Positions 34,038 through 42,671 of a stretch of DNA of 64,000 nt are shown here, one piece after another. Under the pieces are notes generated by a model. The model saw only the letters and a program-made list of their open reading frames with translations, was not told the DNA's origin and did not search any database. The position numbers were made by a program, and so were the translations under genes. The first letter of the stretch is position 1, and the number at the start of each line of letters is the position of its first letter. The stretch spans positions 51,291 to 115,290 of the forward strand of contig JARKNW010000082.1 in NCBI GenBank assembly GCA_029976075.1. Reading direction: 5' to 3'. Origin of the DNA: Pleomorphomonas sp. (GTDB lineage: Bacteria > Pseudomonadota > Alphaproteobacteria > Rhizobiales > Pleomorphomonadaceae).

Positions 34038-35015
34038 TCAGGGACGCAACAAAACCTTGCCGGTCTTGCCTGGAGCTTGCGAGGCGATGACCGCCTCCTT
34101 GATCCGGTCGAGCCCGAACACCGCCTCGACCGGCAGCTTCAGCTCGCCGCCGGCCACCAGGCGGACCAGTTCGCCGAACAGCGCTGCGCGCTTGTCGGCC
34201 GGCATGTCGGCGCTGACCTTGGCGCCCCAGAAGCCCTTGACCACCGCCTGCTTGAAGATGGTGTCGCCCGAGGAGATGCGCATCGGCTCGCCGCCCATGC
34301 TGCCGAAGGAAACCAGAAGGCCGTTGTCACCGAGCAGGTTCATCAGGTCGCCGCTGGCGCCGCCGCCGATGGAATCGACCGCCGCGCGGATCGGCGCGCC
34401 GCCGGTCATGTGGCGGACGCGGTCCTTCCAGCCGTTCGAGGCGGTGGAGACCACGTTGGCGATGCCGAGGGCGGTGAGTTCGGCGACGCCTTCGTCGCGG
34501 CGGACGAGGTTGATCACATGAATGCCGCGCGCCTTGGCCAGCATGGCCAGCGTCTTGCCGACCGCGCCGTTGGCGGTGTTCTGGATCACCCAGTCGCCCT
34601 TTTGAACGCCGATGAAATCGAGGAGGGTGATGGCGCTGAACGGCATGGCGATCAGTTGGGCGGCGGCCTCGTCGGGGATGGCGTCGGGCACCGGCACGAA
34701 GCCCTTGGCGGGGGCGAGGAAATATTCCGCCCAGGTCTCGTGCACCGCGGCCACGGCGATCCGCTGGCCGAGGGTGACGCCGGTGACGTCGGGGCCCAGC
34801 GCATCGACGATGCCGACCGCCTCGCTGCCACCGATGGCCGGCAGCTCGGGCTTGTAGCCATACTGGCCGCGCACCGTCCAGAGATCGTGGTTGTGGATGG
34901 GCGACAGCAGCGTCCGGACGCGGATCTGGCCGGCGCCGGGGGTGGGCATCGCGCTATCGCCGGCAACAAGAACCTCGGCCGGCTCGCCGAATGTGTGGTG
35001 GATAGCGCAACGCAT
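34038..35015 (-). CDS. Zinc-independent quinone oxidoreductase-like MDR protein
   Basis: 325 residues, medium-chain dehydrogenase/reductase fold. The N-terminal GroES-like half contains PIHNHDLWTVRGQYGYKPEL and GSEAVGIVDALGPDV. The Rossmann half has the AxxGAVGxxxxxLAK equivalent in NTANGAVGKTLAMLAKARGI. The structural zinc cysteines are lacking, as in quinone reductase and enoyl reductase (MECR/ETR1) branches; the start and PIHNHD motif fit the latter. It uses NADPH to reduce quinones or enoyl thioesters. Confidence 0.87.
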   Translation of the reverse strand: MRCAIHHTFGEPAEVLVAGDSAMPTPGAGQIRVRTLLSPIHNHDLWTVRGQYGYKPELPAIGGSEAVGIVDALGPDVTGVTLGQRIAVAAVHETWAEYFLAPAKGFVPVPDAIPDEAAAQLIAMPFSAITLLDFIGVQKGDWVIQNTANGAVGKTLAMLAKARGIHVINLVRRDEGVAELTALGIANVVSTASNGWKDRVRHMTGGAPIRAAVDSIGGGASGDLMNLLGDNGLLVSFGSMGGEPMRISSGDTIFKQAVVKGFWGAKVSADMPADKRAALFGELVRLVAGGELKLPVEAVFGLDRIKEAVIASQAPGKTGKVLLRP

Positions 35016-35072
35016 GATCGGGCTTTCTCAATAGGCTCGGCGCACCGGTTCGGTGCGGCACGGCCACGGATT

Positions 35073-35501
35073 TCAGGATTGCCCCTGCCACTCCGGCAGC
35101 GGGAAGACCCGATCATACACCCAATTAAATAGAAATGCGTATGCCATGTAAAATAAGGCAAACGAGATATCCATCATCAGCGCCTGCCACAGCGACATGC
35201 CGAGATAGGCGGCGATGAACGGCAGCAGCACGCAGAGCAGGCCGACCTCGAACAGCACGGCGTGGAAGACGCGCAGCACGGCGCCCTTGGCGGTGGTTCC
35301 GGCGACCGATCGCATGACGATGTCGAACAGGTAGTTGTAGACGAGGTTCCAGAGGGTGGCGAGCATGGCGATGATGGCGCTGAGCACGCCGATGTCCAGC
35401 ATCGGCTGGTCGAACAGCAGGGCGCCGAGCGGCGTCACCAGCGCAAGGCCGATCACCTCGAAGCTGACGACGTGGCGGATACGGTCGGGAAGGCTGCGCA
35501 T
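35073..35501 (-). CDS. PACE-family (AceI-like) efflux transporter
   Basis: 142 residues from the ATG behind GGAGG; an in-frame ATG four codons earlier is less well placed. Four transmembrane helices are arranged as two repeats of the bacterial transmembrane pair domain: RIRHVVSFEVIGLALVTPLG and LRVFHAVLFEVGLLCVLLPF. WNLVYNYLFD and FNWVYDRVFP end the two repeats. This duplicated motif and size are diagnostic of PACE exporters, which expel chlorhexidine and other biocides or short diamines using proton motive force. The gene is single. Confidence 0.92.
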   Translation of the reverse strand: MRSLPDRIRHVVSFEVIGLALVTPLGALLFDQPMLDIGVLSAIIAMLATLWNLVYNYLFDIVMRSVAGTTAKGAVLRVFHAVLFEVGLLCVLLPFIAAYLGMSLWQALMMDISFALFYMAYAFLFNWVYDRVFPLPEWQGQS

Positions 35502-35767
35502 GGGGACCTCCAAAAGCCCGGGTCGTCCCGAGTGATTGACCCTGTGACGGGGGAGGTCGTCCTCGCTTTACGGGCTGGATAAGGGGGATAGGCGCGGATT
35601 GCAACGGCTCGGAGGGGAGGGGCCGATGGAAGTGGGGTGCATGGGGGGAGGGAGAGGCCGGGGGCTACGTGGCGGTGGATAGTCCGAGGCGGGGTGGGTA
35701 GGTCAGGTTCGCGCCTAATCTTGGTCGTTTGAGGCCGTTTAAATCGCTACCGGAAACAGTCGTTCGT

Positions 35768-36352
35768 TCAGGTATTGGGTGATAACTGGATCGCATTTCG
35801 GACGGCTTGGCAGAAAGCCAGCATCAAATACGTCTCGGATGCCAGTCGGCGACGCAGAGATCGTAGAAGCTCGAGCTGCACTCCCTCACCGGAGAGCGTC
35901 CGGTTGCAGATGTTCGCTCGGTCGCGGCCAGAAAGTCTCTTATTGGGCTCAGCTTCGAAACCGGCGCGGCGTAGTGAGTCGCTAATCGCGTCACGGAGGG
36001 TGGCGGCTCGCACCCCCATCCAGACCGCTTCCCCCCCTTTGTTCTGCCGCCCATGGACCGCGACCGCGGTCTTGCATTTGCCGACAAGGTCAATCGCCTC
36101 AGGTTCGTCGAAGTGGTGGGAGGTTATGTGGAAGTCGCCGTGGGGGCCGTCCCTCATCGCCTCGAAGGCATAGAATGAGAGATCCGTTCCCGCAATCGCC
36201 TGGGCGATCTCCGATGTACCTGGTTCGATCCATCCGCCGTGCGGCGCAAGGATCACAAACGGGGCTCCACGGTCCACAATGCGAATACGATAATCGATCC
36301 CCAACTTCTCATTGGCAGCGAGATCGGCGAAAGTGCGGTAGCGGTCGGTCAT
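35768..36352 (-). CDS. Poly-gamma-glutamate hydrolase-like zinc peptidase (PghP family)
   Basis: 194 residues from MTDRYRTFADLAANEKLGID; the longer frame upstream has no family features. The motif series matches PghP: FVILAPHGGWIEPGTSEIAQ (His and Glu metal ligands), FYAFEAM, HITSHHFDEPEA and TAVAVHGR. The family was first seen in Bacillus phages, where it degrades gamma-polyglutamate capsules; bacterial copies often lie in accessory DNA. Here it sits next to an OLD-like ATPase gene. The actual gamma-linked substrate is unknown. Confidence 0.85.
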   Translation of the reverse strand: MTDRYRTFADLAANEKLGIDYRIRIVDRGAPFVILAPHGGWIEPGTSEIAQAIAGTDLSFYAFEAMRDGPHGDFHITSHHFDEPEAIDLVGKCKTAVAVHGRQNKGGEAVWMGVRAATLRDAISDSLRRAGFEAEPNKRLSGRDRANICNRTLSGEGVQLELLRSLRRRLASETYLMLAFCQAVRNAIQLSPNT

Positions 36353-36529
36353 TGGGTTATTGCACTGCGATGGATAATGGCATCGACCCGCCCCGAACAG
36401 CAAGGCCACTTTTGTTGCACAACACCGGGCAGTAATGCGCCCCAAATGGTCATTCGCATTCGAATAGCGAAATTCCGAAAGCTGCCGGTGATCCGCGTGA
36501 ACCCACGATCCGTGCATGCTCGCGGCGGT

Positions 36530-36535
36530 TATAAT
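36530..36535 (+). promoter_or_regulatory. Possible -10 element (TATAAT) for the AAA/TOPRIM gene
   Basis: A perfect TATAAT lies 73 bases upstream of the TTG start in the otherwise unremarkable 255-base spacer. No good -35 hexamer is found at the right distance, so this is tentative. Confidence 0.3.
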
Positions 36536-36607
36536 CTGTTGTAGCACTGGCATTTTGGTGCGGCACAGGCTTTACTTCTTGAACATTGATTCCAAGGGGG
36601 GCGACCT

Positions 36608-38203
36608 TTGCGCATATCTAATGTCAAGCTGGCAAATTTCCGACGATTTGCAGACTTGGAGATACGTAATATTCCTGCTAGTGCGAAGCTTGTTGTACTC
36701 GCCGGCCCGAATGGGTCCGGGAAATCATCGTTGTTCGATGCATTTCTTCTAAAATACCGCTATGAATCTCAGTACGGTTCGGATGGTAGCTCGAGCTACT
36801 ACAATCGGCCAGGTCAACCAAACGTTGATCATGGGAGCAGGATTCTGGTTCAGGCGCATGGCGGATTGCCTCTCTCTCGAGGATCCGTCTATGTCCGCAG
36901 CGCCTATCGACATGACCCTCAATTCTCGACGAGTACGCTCTCCCGTCAGGGTCCGATTCTCGACAACCTGGCTTTGCAAAAGCTCATCGACACCGACGCC
37001 ACAGTGGCGACTAACTATGGTCGACTTGCCTCCCAGGCAATGCAAGATGTCTTTATCAACGAGGATGCTACGACTACGATAGGCGCATATCGAGACAAAG
37101 TAATTGGAGAAATCCGAGAGCCGATGCAGCGATTGTTTCCAGACCTGACATTCGTTGGGGTTGGCAATCCGCTGGATCAGGGCACGTTCCATTTTGACAA
37201 AGGCACTATCAAGAACTTCGAGTACCTCAACCTCTCTGGTGGCGAGAAGGCTTCCTTCGATCTCATCCTCGATTTCGTGGTCAAGCGCCGAAGCTATCTC
37301 GATGCCATTTACTGCATCGACGAACCAGAGACGCATCTCAATACGAGGATCCAAGGTGCCCTTCTTCAAGAACTCCTCGAGTTGCTTCCGGGAGACTCGC
37401 AACTTTGGATTGCATCACATTCCATCGGGATGATGCGCAAGGCACGCGAGTTGTACGACGCCGATCCTTCCTCTGTCGTGTTTCTAGACTTCAGTGGTCA
37501 TGATTTTGACCTTGCCACCGCCATTGAGCCCACCAAGCCGACTCGCGCATTCTGGGCCAACGTCCTTCACGTAGCTCTCGACGATCTCGCTAGTCTGGTG
37601 GCGCCGCGCGAGGTGGTGATATGCGAAGGCAATCCGGTGACCCCAGTTCGGGGGAAGAACGTCGAATACGACGCCCGAGTCTATTCCACCATCTTCGCTG
37701 ACGAGATGCCCGACGTCACATTCGTTTCGGCGGGTAGCGCAAATCAAGTGTCTGGCGATTTTCTTGCGTTGGCAACCACTCTGCCCAAAGTGGCGAGTGG
37801 CATGTCGGTGAGGCGCCTGATCGACCTAGACGACCATGCACCTGCCGATGTCATTGATTATAAGCAACAAGGGATAACGGTTCTTGGCCGCAGGCATATT
37901 GAAGCCTACTTGTTCGACGACGAAGTTCTCAAGGCACTATGCGATTCAGTGGGCAAGTCTGCTGATGCACCAGCCGTCCTTTCGGCAAAGAACCAGGCCG
38001 TCGCCAATAGCGTAGCTCGAGGCAATCCTCCAGACGACATCAAGTCGGCAGCTGGGAATATTTACACAGAGACCAAGCGCATCCTTGGTCTTACTCAGGC
38101 AGGCAATGACCGTCACGCTTTTGCCCGAAACACCCTCGCGCCGCTTATCAAGCCAGGTACGACTATGTACGCCGCGCTCAAGCAGGACATATTTGGATCC
38201 TGA
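36608..38203 (+). CDS. OLD-like AAA ATPase with C-terminal TOPRIM/DUF4435-like region
   Basis: 531 residues from a TTG (MRISNVKLANFRRFADLEIR, a typical RecF/SMC-like start; AAGGGGGG upstream). ATPase motifs are Walker A GPNGSGKS (33-40), signature LSGGEK (209-214), Walker B YCIDEPETH (235-243) and switch His271. The C-terminal part has TOPRIM-like acids: VVICEGNP (Glu340), RRLIDLDDH (Asp407, Asp409) and RRHIEAYLFDDEV, as in OLD nucleases or DUF4435. ATPase plus DUF4435 is the make-up of the PARIS defence system, also known as a single fused gene. No UvrD-like helicase follows, so it is not Gabija. A single-gene nuclease-type defence protein is likely. Confidence 0.75.
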   Translation: MRISNVKLANFRRFADLEIRNIPASAKLVVLAGPNGSGKSSLFDAFLLKYRYESQYGSDGSSSYYNRPGQPNVDHGSRILVQAHGGLPLSRGSVYVRSAYRHDPQFSTSTLSRQGPILDNLALQKLIDTDATVATNYGRLASQAMQDVFINEDATTTIGAYRDKVIGEIREPMQRLFPDLTFVGVGNPLDQGTFHFDKGTIKNFEYLNLSGGEKASFDLILDFVVKRRSYLDAIYCIDEPETHLNTRIQGALLQELLELLPGDSQLWIASHSIGMMRKARELYDADPSSVVFLDFSGHDFDLATAIEPTKPTRAFWANVLHVALDDLASLVAPREVVICEGNPVTPVRGKNVEYDARVYSTIFADEMPDVTFVSAGSANQVSGDFLALATTLPKVASGMSVRRLIDLDDHAPADVIDYKQQGITVLGRRHIEAYLFDDEVLKALCDSVGKSADAPAVLSAKNQAVANSVARGNPPDDIKSAAGNIYTETKRILGLTQAGNDRHAFARNTLAPLIKPGTTMYAALKQDIFGS

Positions 38204-38452
38204 GGACACTTGGCTGTTTTCTATTGGTCTCAGCTAGAAGCAGTCCGTCCGCTTCCGGCCCCTTCCCGGCCTTTAGCAGCCATCTCTCACCGCTCGGTCG
38301 CTGATTTCGGGAACGGAGCGTAGGCATACCTCCAGGGAACCGGATCGCTCCGGGTGATCGAAGTCTCGAAAGGGCGAGATGCCGGAAGCACAACGCTTCG
38401 GCGGGCAGATCGGCATGGGACGTATCGAGGCACCTGGAGGGTGGCCCGCAGC

Positions 38453-39520
38453 TCACCCCCTGATCCTCACCCCCGTCTCCGCGTCGAACAGTTGCGTTGC
38501 TGCGGTGGGCAGGTCGAAGCGGAGGTTCGCCTTGTCCTTGAGGCCCCAGCGCTGCCGGAGTTCGGCGGCCAGCACGACGCCCGACGCGCATTCGGCGTGC
38601 ACGAAGGTGGAGGCGCCGAGCTGTTCCACGGTCTTGACCGATGCGGTGAGCGCGCCGTCGTCGGTGATCTCGATGTTCTCCGGCCGGCAGCCGAGCACCA
38701 CGCGGCGGCCGGGGGCGAGACCTTCGACCGGCGAGAGCAGATCGGCCGAATAGCCGTCGGGGCGCAGCCATCCGTCGGCCTGCACCTCGGCGGGGAGGAA
38801 GTTCGTGCGCGGCGAACCCAGGAAGCCGGCGACGAACAGGTTGTCGGGGTCGTCGTAGAGGTGAAGCGGCGCGCCGACCTGCTCGACGCGGCCGGCCCGC
38901 AGCACGACGATCCGGTCGGCCAGCGTCATCGCCTCCACCTGGTCGTGGGTGACGTAGATCATCGTCGCCCCGAGGCGGGCGTGCAGGGCCGAGAGCTCGG
39001 CGCGCATCTGCACGCGCAGTTCGGCGTCGAGGTTGGAAAGCGGCTCGTCGAACAGGAACACCTGGGGATCGCGGACGATGGCGCGGCCGATGGCGACGCG
39101 CTGGCGCTGGCCGCCGGAAAGCTGGGCCGGCTTGCGGTCGAGCAGTTCGGTGAGTTGCAGGAGGGCGGCGGCCTTTTGAAGGCGCGCGGCGGCTTCCGCC
39201 TTGGGCACCCGGTTCACCCGCATGCCGAAGCCCATGTTCTGGCGCACCGTCATGTGCGGGAACAGCGCGTAGGACTGGAACACCATGGCGACGCCGCGCC
39301 TGGCCGGATCGACGCGGGTGACGTCGCGCCCGCCGATGACGATCTGACCGGCCGTGACGCTTTCGAGGCCGGCGATGAGGCGCAACAGCGTCGACTTGCC
39401 GCAGCCGGACGGGCCGACGAAGACGACGAGCTCGCCGTCGGCGATCTCGAGATCGACGCCGGCGATGATCTCGGTGGGGCCGAAAGACTTGCGGAGGCCG
39501 TTTAGGTTGAGACCGCTCAT
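38453..39520 (-). CDS. ABC transporter ATP-binding protein, MalK/UgpC type
   Basis: 355 residues. Walker A is [18 protein letters not shown], the signature is [14 protein letters not shown], and Walker B is [19 protein letters not shown]-terminal OB/TOBE domain includes [12 protein letters not shown], the mark of the MalK/UgpC class that powers carbohydrate-type importers. It is the last gene of a five-gene minus-strand operon (nucleoside hydrolase, binding protein, two permeases, ATPase), four bases after the second permease. Confidence 0.93.
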   Translation of the reverse strand: MSGLNLNGLRKSFGPTEIIAGVDLEIADGELVVFVGPSGCGKSTLLRLIAGLESVTAGQIVIGGRDVTRVDPARRGVAMVFQSYALFPHMTVRQNMGFGMRVNRVPKAEAAARLQKAAALLQLTELLDRKPAQLSGGQRQRVAIGRAIVRDPQVFLFDEPLSNLDAELRVQMRAELSALHARLGATMIYVTHDQVEAMTLADRIVVLRAGRVEQVGAPLHLYDDPDNLFVAGFLGSPRTNFLPAEVQADGWLRPDGYSADLLSPVEGLAPGRRVVLGCRPENIEITDDGALTASVKTVEQLGASTFVHAECASGVVLAAELRQRWGLKDKANLRFDLPTAATQLFDAETGVRIRG

Positions 39521-39524
39521 GGCG

Positions 39525-40361
39525 TCATCCCTTGATGCCAGAGCCGGCGAGGCCCTGCACGTAATAGCGTTGCAGCGGAATGAGCAGCAGCATGGGGATC
39601 AGCGCGGTGATCACCGCCGCCCCGAACAGCTGGTTCCACGCCGTGGTGTATTGGTCCTGGAAGGCGGCCATGCCCACCTGGATCACCTTGAACTGCTGGG
39701 CCGGCATGGCGAGGAGCGGCCACAGGAAGGCTTCCCACTGGAAGATGAACAGCATCAGCCCGGCCGAGATGCAGGTGGGCAGAGACAGCGGCACGTAGAC
39801 CGACCAGAGGATGCGCAGCCAGCCGGCGCCTTCGAGGCGGGCCGCCTCGTAGTAGTCTTTCGGCACCTGCTGGAAGAACTGGTAGAACAGGAAAACCGCA
39901 AGGCCGTTGGCGACCGACGGCACCACCAGGGCCGCCACGTGGTCGATCCAGCCGAGCTGGCTCACCACCGAGTAGAGCGGCATGGCGATGGCCTCGAAGG
40001 GCAGCATGAAGCTGACCACGACGACGCCGAGGACGGCGGATTTGCCGGGAAACTCGAACAGCGCGAAGGCATAGCCGGCGAGCGCGTTGACGATAAGGCC
40101 GAGCGCCGTCGTCAGCCCGGCGACCAAGAGCGTGTTGGCGATGATGGTGCCGAAGCCGCGCTGGAAGATCGCCACGTAGGCGTCGAGCGTGAACGGTTCC
40201 GGCAACAGCGCCCTGGGCGTGAAGGGGAAGAGATCGCGGAAGATCGCCTCGTTGGGCCGGAACGACGACAGGATCGCCCACCAGAGCGGCAGCACGAACA
40301 CGAAGGCCACCACGGCGATGGCGAGGTAGATCAGGCCCTTGCGGAGGATGGGCGGCATCAC
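39525..40361 (-). CDS. ABC transporter permease, MalG type
   Basis: 278 residues with six hydrophobic segments and the permease EAA loop YYEAARLEGAGWLRILWSVY, the contact site for the ATPase. It overlaps the upstream permease by four bases (ATGA). It belongs to the carbohydrate uptake CUT1 class by length and by partner composition. Confidence 0.92.
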   Translation of the reverse strand: MMPPILRKGLIYLAIAVVAFVFVLPLWWAILSSFRPNEAIFRDLFPFTPRALLPEPFTLDAYVAIFQRGFGTIIANTLLVAGLTTALGLIVNALAGYAFALFEFPGKSAVLGVVVVSFMLPFEAIAMPLYSVVSQLGWIDHVAALVVPSVANGLAVFLFYQFFQQVPKDYYEAARLEGAGWLRILWSVYVPLSLPTCISAGLMLFIFQWEAFLWPLLAMPAQQFKVIQVGMAAFQDQYTTAWNQLFGAAVITALIPMLLLIPLQRYYVQGLAGSGIKG

Positions 40362-41224
40362 TTCGCCTCCCTGGGCGCGGCGGACAGCAGGCGGAACTGG
40401 ATGGCGACGATGATGAGCAGCAGGACGACGAGGCAGACGACGATGGCCATGGCGCGGCCCATGTCGCCGAACACGAAGCCGGACTTGTAGGCCTCGTACA
40501 TCAACACGTTGGTCGAGCCGCGCGGGCCGCCGCCGGTCAGCATGAACACCGGCGCGAACAACAGGAAATTGATGGTGATGTCGGCCACCAGCACAAACAG
40601 CAGCGTCGGCCTCAGGAGCGGCAGGGTGATCAGCCAGAGGCGCTGCCAGGCCGAGGCGCCTTCGAGCCGCGCCGCCTCGTTGATCTCGGGCGGGATGTTC
40701 TGAAGGCCGCCGACCAGGAAGATCATCCAGTAGCTGATGCCCTTCCAGGTGGCGATGGCGATGATCGAATAGAGTGCGAAGTCGGGGCTGGTCAGGAAGC
40801 GGTAGGGGCCGAGGCCGACGATGCCGAGGGCGCCGTTGAGAAAGCCTTCCGGCAAGAGCACGATGCGCCAGATGATGACGGCGACCGGCAGGGAAATGCC
40901 GATGGGGATCAGGAACAACAGGCGGAAAAACGCCATGCCCGGCAGCTTCTGGACGAACATCAGGGCGAGCGCCAGGGCGAGCGCCACCTGCAGGGGATTG
41001 ATGATCAGGTTGAACCAGAGGGTGACGCGCAGCGACTTCCAGAAGCCGGCGTCGGTCATCAGCATCAGGTAGTTGTCGAAACCGGCGAACACCCGCTCGC
41101 CGCCGATGGTGGTGTAGAGGCTTTCGTAGAGGGCGAGCCCGATCGGATAAGCGCGGAAGATCGCCAGCCCCAGCAAGGCCGGCGCGAGCGTCAGGACCAG
41201 GGGAGGGATGGGCGAGCGGTTCAT
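40358..41224 (-). CDS. ABC transporter permease, MalF/UgpA type
   Basis: 288 residues with six membrane segments and the EAA loop INEAARLEGASAWQRLWLIT. It is the first permease after the binding-protein gene. A stable hairpin lies in the 58-base spacer between them, a common device for making more binding protein than membrane subunits. Confidence 0.92.
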   Translation of the reverse strand: MNRSPIPPLVLTLAPALLGLAIFRAYPIGLALYESLYTTIGGERVFAGFDNYLMLMTDAGFWKSLRVTLWFNLIINPLQVALALALALMFVQKLPGMAFFRLLFLIPIGISLPVAVIIWRIVLLPEGFLNGALGIVGLGPYRFLTSPDFALYSIIAIATWKGISYWMIFLVGGLQNIPPEINEAARLEGASAWQRLWLITLPLLRPTLLFVLVADITINFLLFAPVFMLTGGGPRGSTNVLMYEAYKSGFVFGDMGRAMAIVVCLVVLLLIIVAIQFRLLSAAPREAK

Positions 41225-41247
41225 GCTCTGGCTCTTTACTGGCGCGA

Positions 41248-41265
41248 CCGCGCCTCTCGGCGCGG
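41248..41265 (-). promoter_or_regulatory. Intercistronic hairpin between binding protein and permease genes
   Basis: CCGCGCC-tctc-GGCGCGG, a seven-pair perfect stem. In ABC operons such structures partly terminate or protect upstream mRNA so that the binding protein is over-produced. No T-run is present, which favours read-through with 3' protection. Confidence 0.5.
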
Positions 41266-41282
41266 CCGGTCCCGGCGAGGGA

Positions 41283-42605
41283 TTACTTGCGGTTCAGACG
41301 CGCGGCGGCCTGGTCGTAGGCGTCGACCGCCGTACCCAGAGCTTCGTCCACCGGAACGCCGTTGGCAATGTCGGTGAAGGCGGTGCGGAAGGCATCCTGC
41401 AACTGGCTGAAGGCGACGGTCACCGGGCGCGGGGCGGCGGTGTTGCGCGATTCCCAGGCCGACAGGCGCATGATGTTGGCCGGGAAGGCGTCGAAGGCGG
41501 CGTCGGCGTTGATCTGGTCGAGCAGCCGGTTGGTGGTGGGCAGCTGGTTGAGCGTCTTGAACCAGACGTCGGTGCCTTCGTCGGTCAGCGTGGCATATTT
41601 GGCGAAATCGATGGCGGCCGCCGTGTCGGGGCTCGCCTTGGTGACCGAGAGATACCAACTGCCGGTGGGCGTGGCGGCCTTGCCGTCGGCAAACTTCGGG
41701 TGCGGGGCGATGCCGAAGTTGATGGAGGATTTCGCCACCGCCGGCACGTTCCAGGTGCCACCGACGAACATGGCGAGCTGGCCGTTGGTGAACATCTGCG
41801 CCGCCTCGCCGAAGCCGAGGGAGCGCGGGCTGACGTTGGCCTTGTTGAAGAGGTCGGACCACCAGGTGGCGGCCTTGGTCCAGGCGTCGCCGTCGAGGAA
41901 GCCTTGCGCCGTCCTGGCGTCGGCCGAGATCAGCTCCGAGCCCAGCGAGGCGCCGAGCGGCTGCAACTGGTAGAGCTCGGCGAACTGCTCGAAGGCAAAG
42001 CCCCAAGGCTTCTTCTTGCCGCCTTCGTCGCCGGACACCGCCTTGGCCGCCTCGGCGACCTGCTCGAACGTCCAGCGGTCGTCGGTGGCGAGCGTGGCGA
42101 TGGCATCGGGCTTGGCGACACTGTCGCGGGTCAGCCCCTTGGGCGGCGTCACGCCGGCCGCCTTCAGGAGGTCGGCGTTGTAGTAGAGCACCTGCGCCGA
42201 CGAGTTCATCGGCAGCGAGTAGAGCTTGCCGTCATAGGTGCCGGTGGCGACCGAGGGCGCCACGAGCTTGGCCTTGGCCTCGTCGGCGATGGCGGCGTCG
42301 AACGGCAGGATGTAGCCATTCGCGGCATAGGAGGCGACGACCGGCGCATCGGTGTAGATCAGGTCGACGGCGGCGTCCTTCGACTTGAGGCGCATCTCCG
42401 ACACCTGGAAGAACTGGTTCCAGGGCAGGCTCTGGATCTCGACCTTCACATCCGCATGCTCGCGCATGTACTGGGCGGCCACCGCCTCCATCGCTCCCTT
42501 GTCGAGGCCCTCGATCATCAGGACGGTCAGCGTGGTTTCGGCATGGGCGGTGGTGGACAGCAGTCCAATCGCCAGCGCAGTGGTCAACATCGGCAACCGG
42601 GTCAT
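41283..42605 (-). CDS. ABC transporter periplasmic solute-binding protein, family 1 (MalE/UgpB type)
   Basis: 440 residues with a signal peptide (LPMLTTALAIGLLSTTAHA, cut before ETTLTV). The body is a family 1 extracellular binding protein: VEIQSLPWNQFFQVSEMRLK near the start, then AAQMFTNGQLAMFVGGTWNV, a strongly typical segment, and PTGSWYLSVTKASPD. Family 1 usually binds sugars or glycerol-3-phosphate. Linkage to a nucleoside hydrolase suggests a ribose-containing or nucleoside-derived ligand. Confidence 0.9.
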   Translation of the reverse strand: MTRLPMLTTALAIGLLSTTAHAETTLTVLMIEGLDKGAMEAVAAQYMREHADVKVEIQSLPWNQFFQVSEMRLKSKDAAVDLIYTDAPVVASYAANGYILPFDAAIADEAKAKLVAPSVATGTYDGKLYSLPMNSSAQVLYYNADLLKAAGVTPPKGLTRDSVAKPDAIATLATDDRWTFEQVAEAAKAVSGDEGGKKKPWGFAFEQFAELYQLQPLGASLGSELISADARTAQGFLDGDAWTKAATWWSDLFNKANVSPRSLGFGEAAQMFTNGQLAMFVGGTWNVPAVAKSSINFGIAPHPKFADGKAATPTGSWYLSVTKASPDTAAAIDFAKYATLTDEGTDVWFKTLNQLPTTNRLLDQINADAAFDAFPANIMRLSAWESRNTAAPRPVTVAFSQLQDAFRTAFTDIANGVPVDEALGTAVDAYDQAAARLNRK

Positions 42606-42671
42606 CTACGTCTCCTCGGGCAGGAATTGTCGTGCGGTTCTAGCGGTCCAACAGCTTGCTTTGCTTGCTTC

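Noticed and set aside
36608..38203. Calling the AAA/TOPRIM gene part of a Gabija system
   Set aside because: Gabija needs a UvrD-like GajB next to the OLD protein; the next genes are an unrelated ABC import operon.
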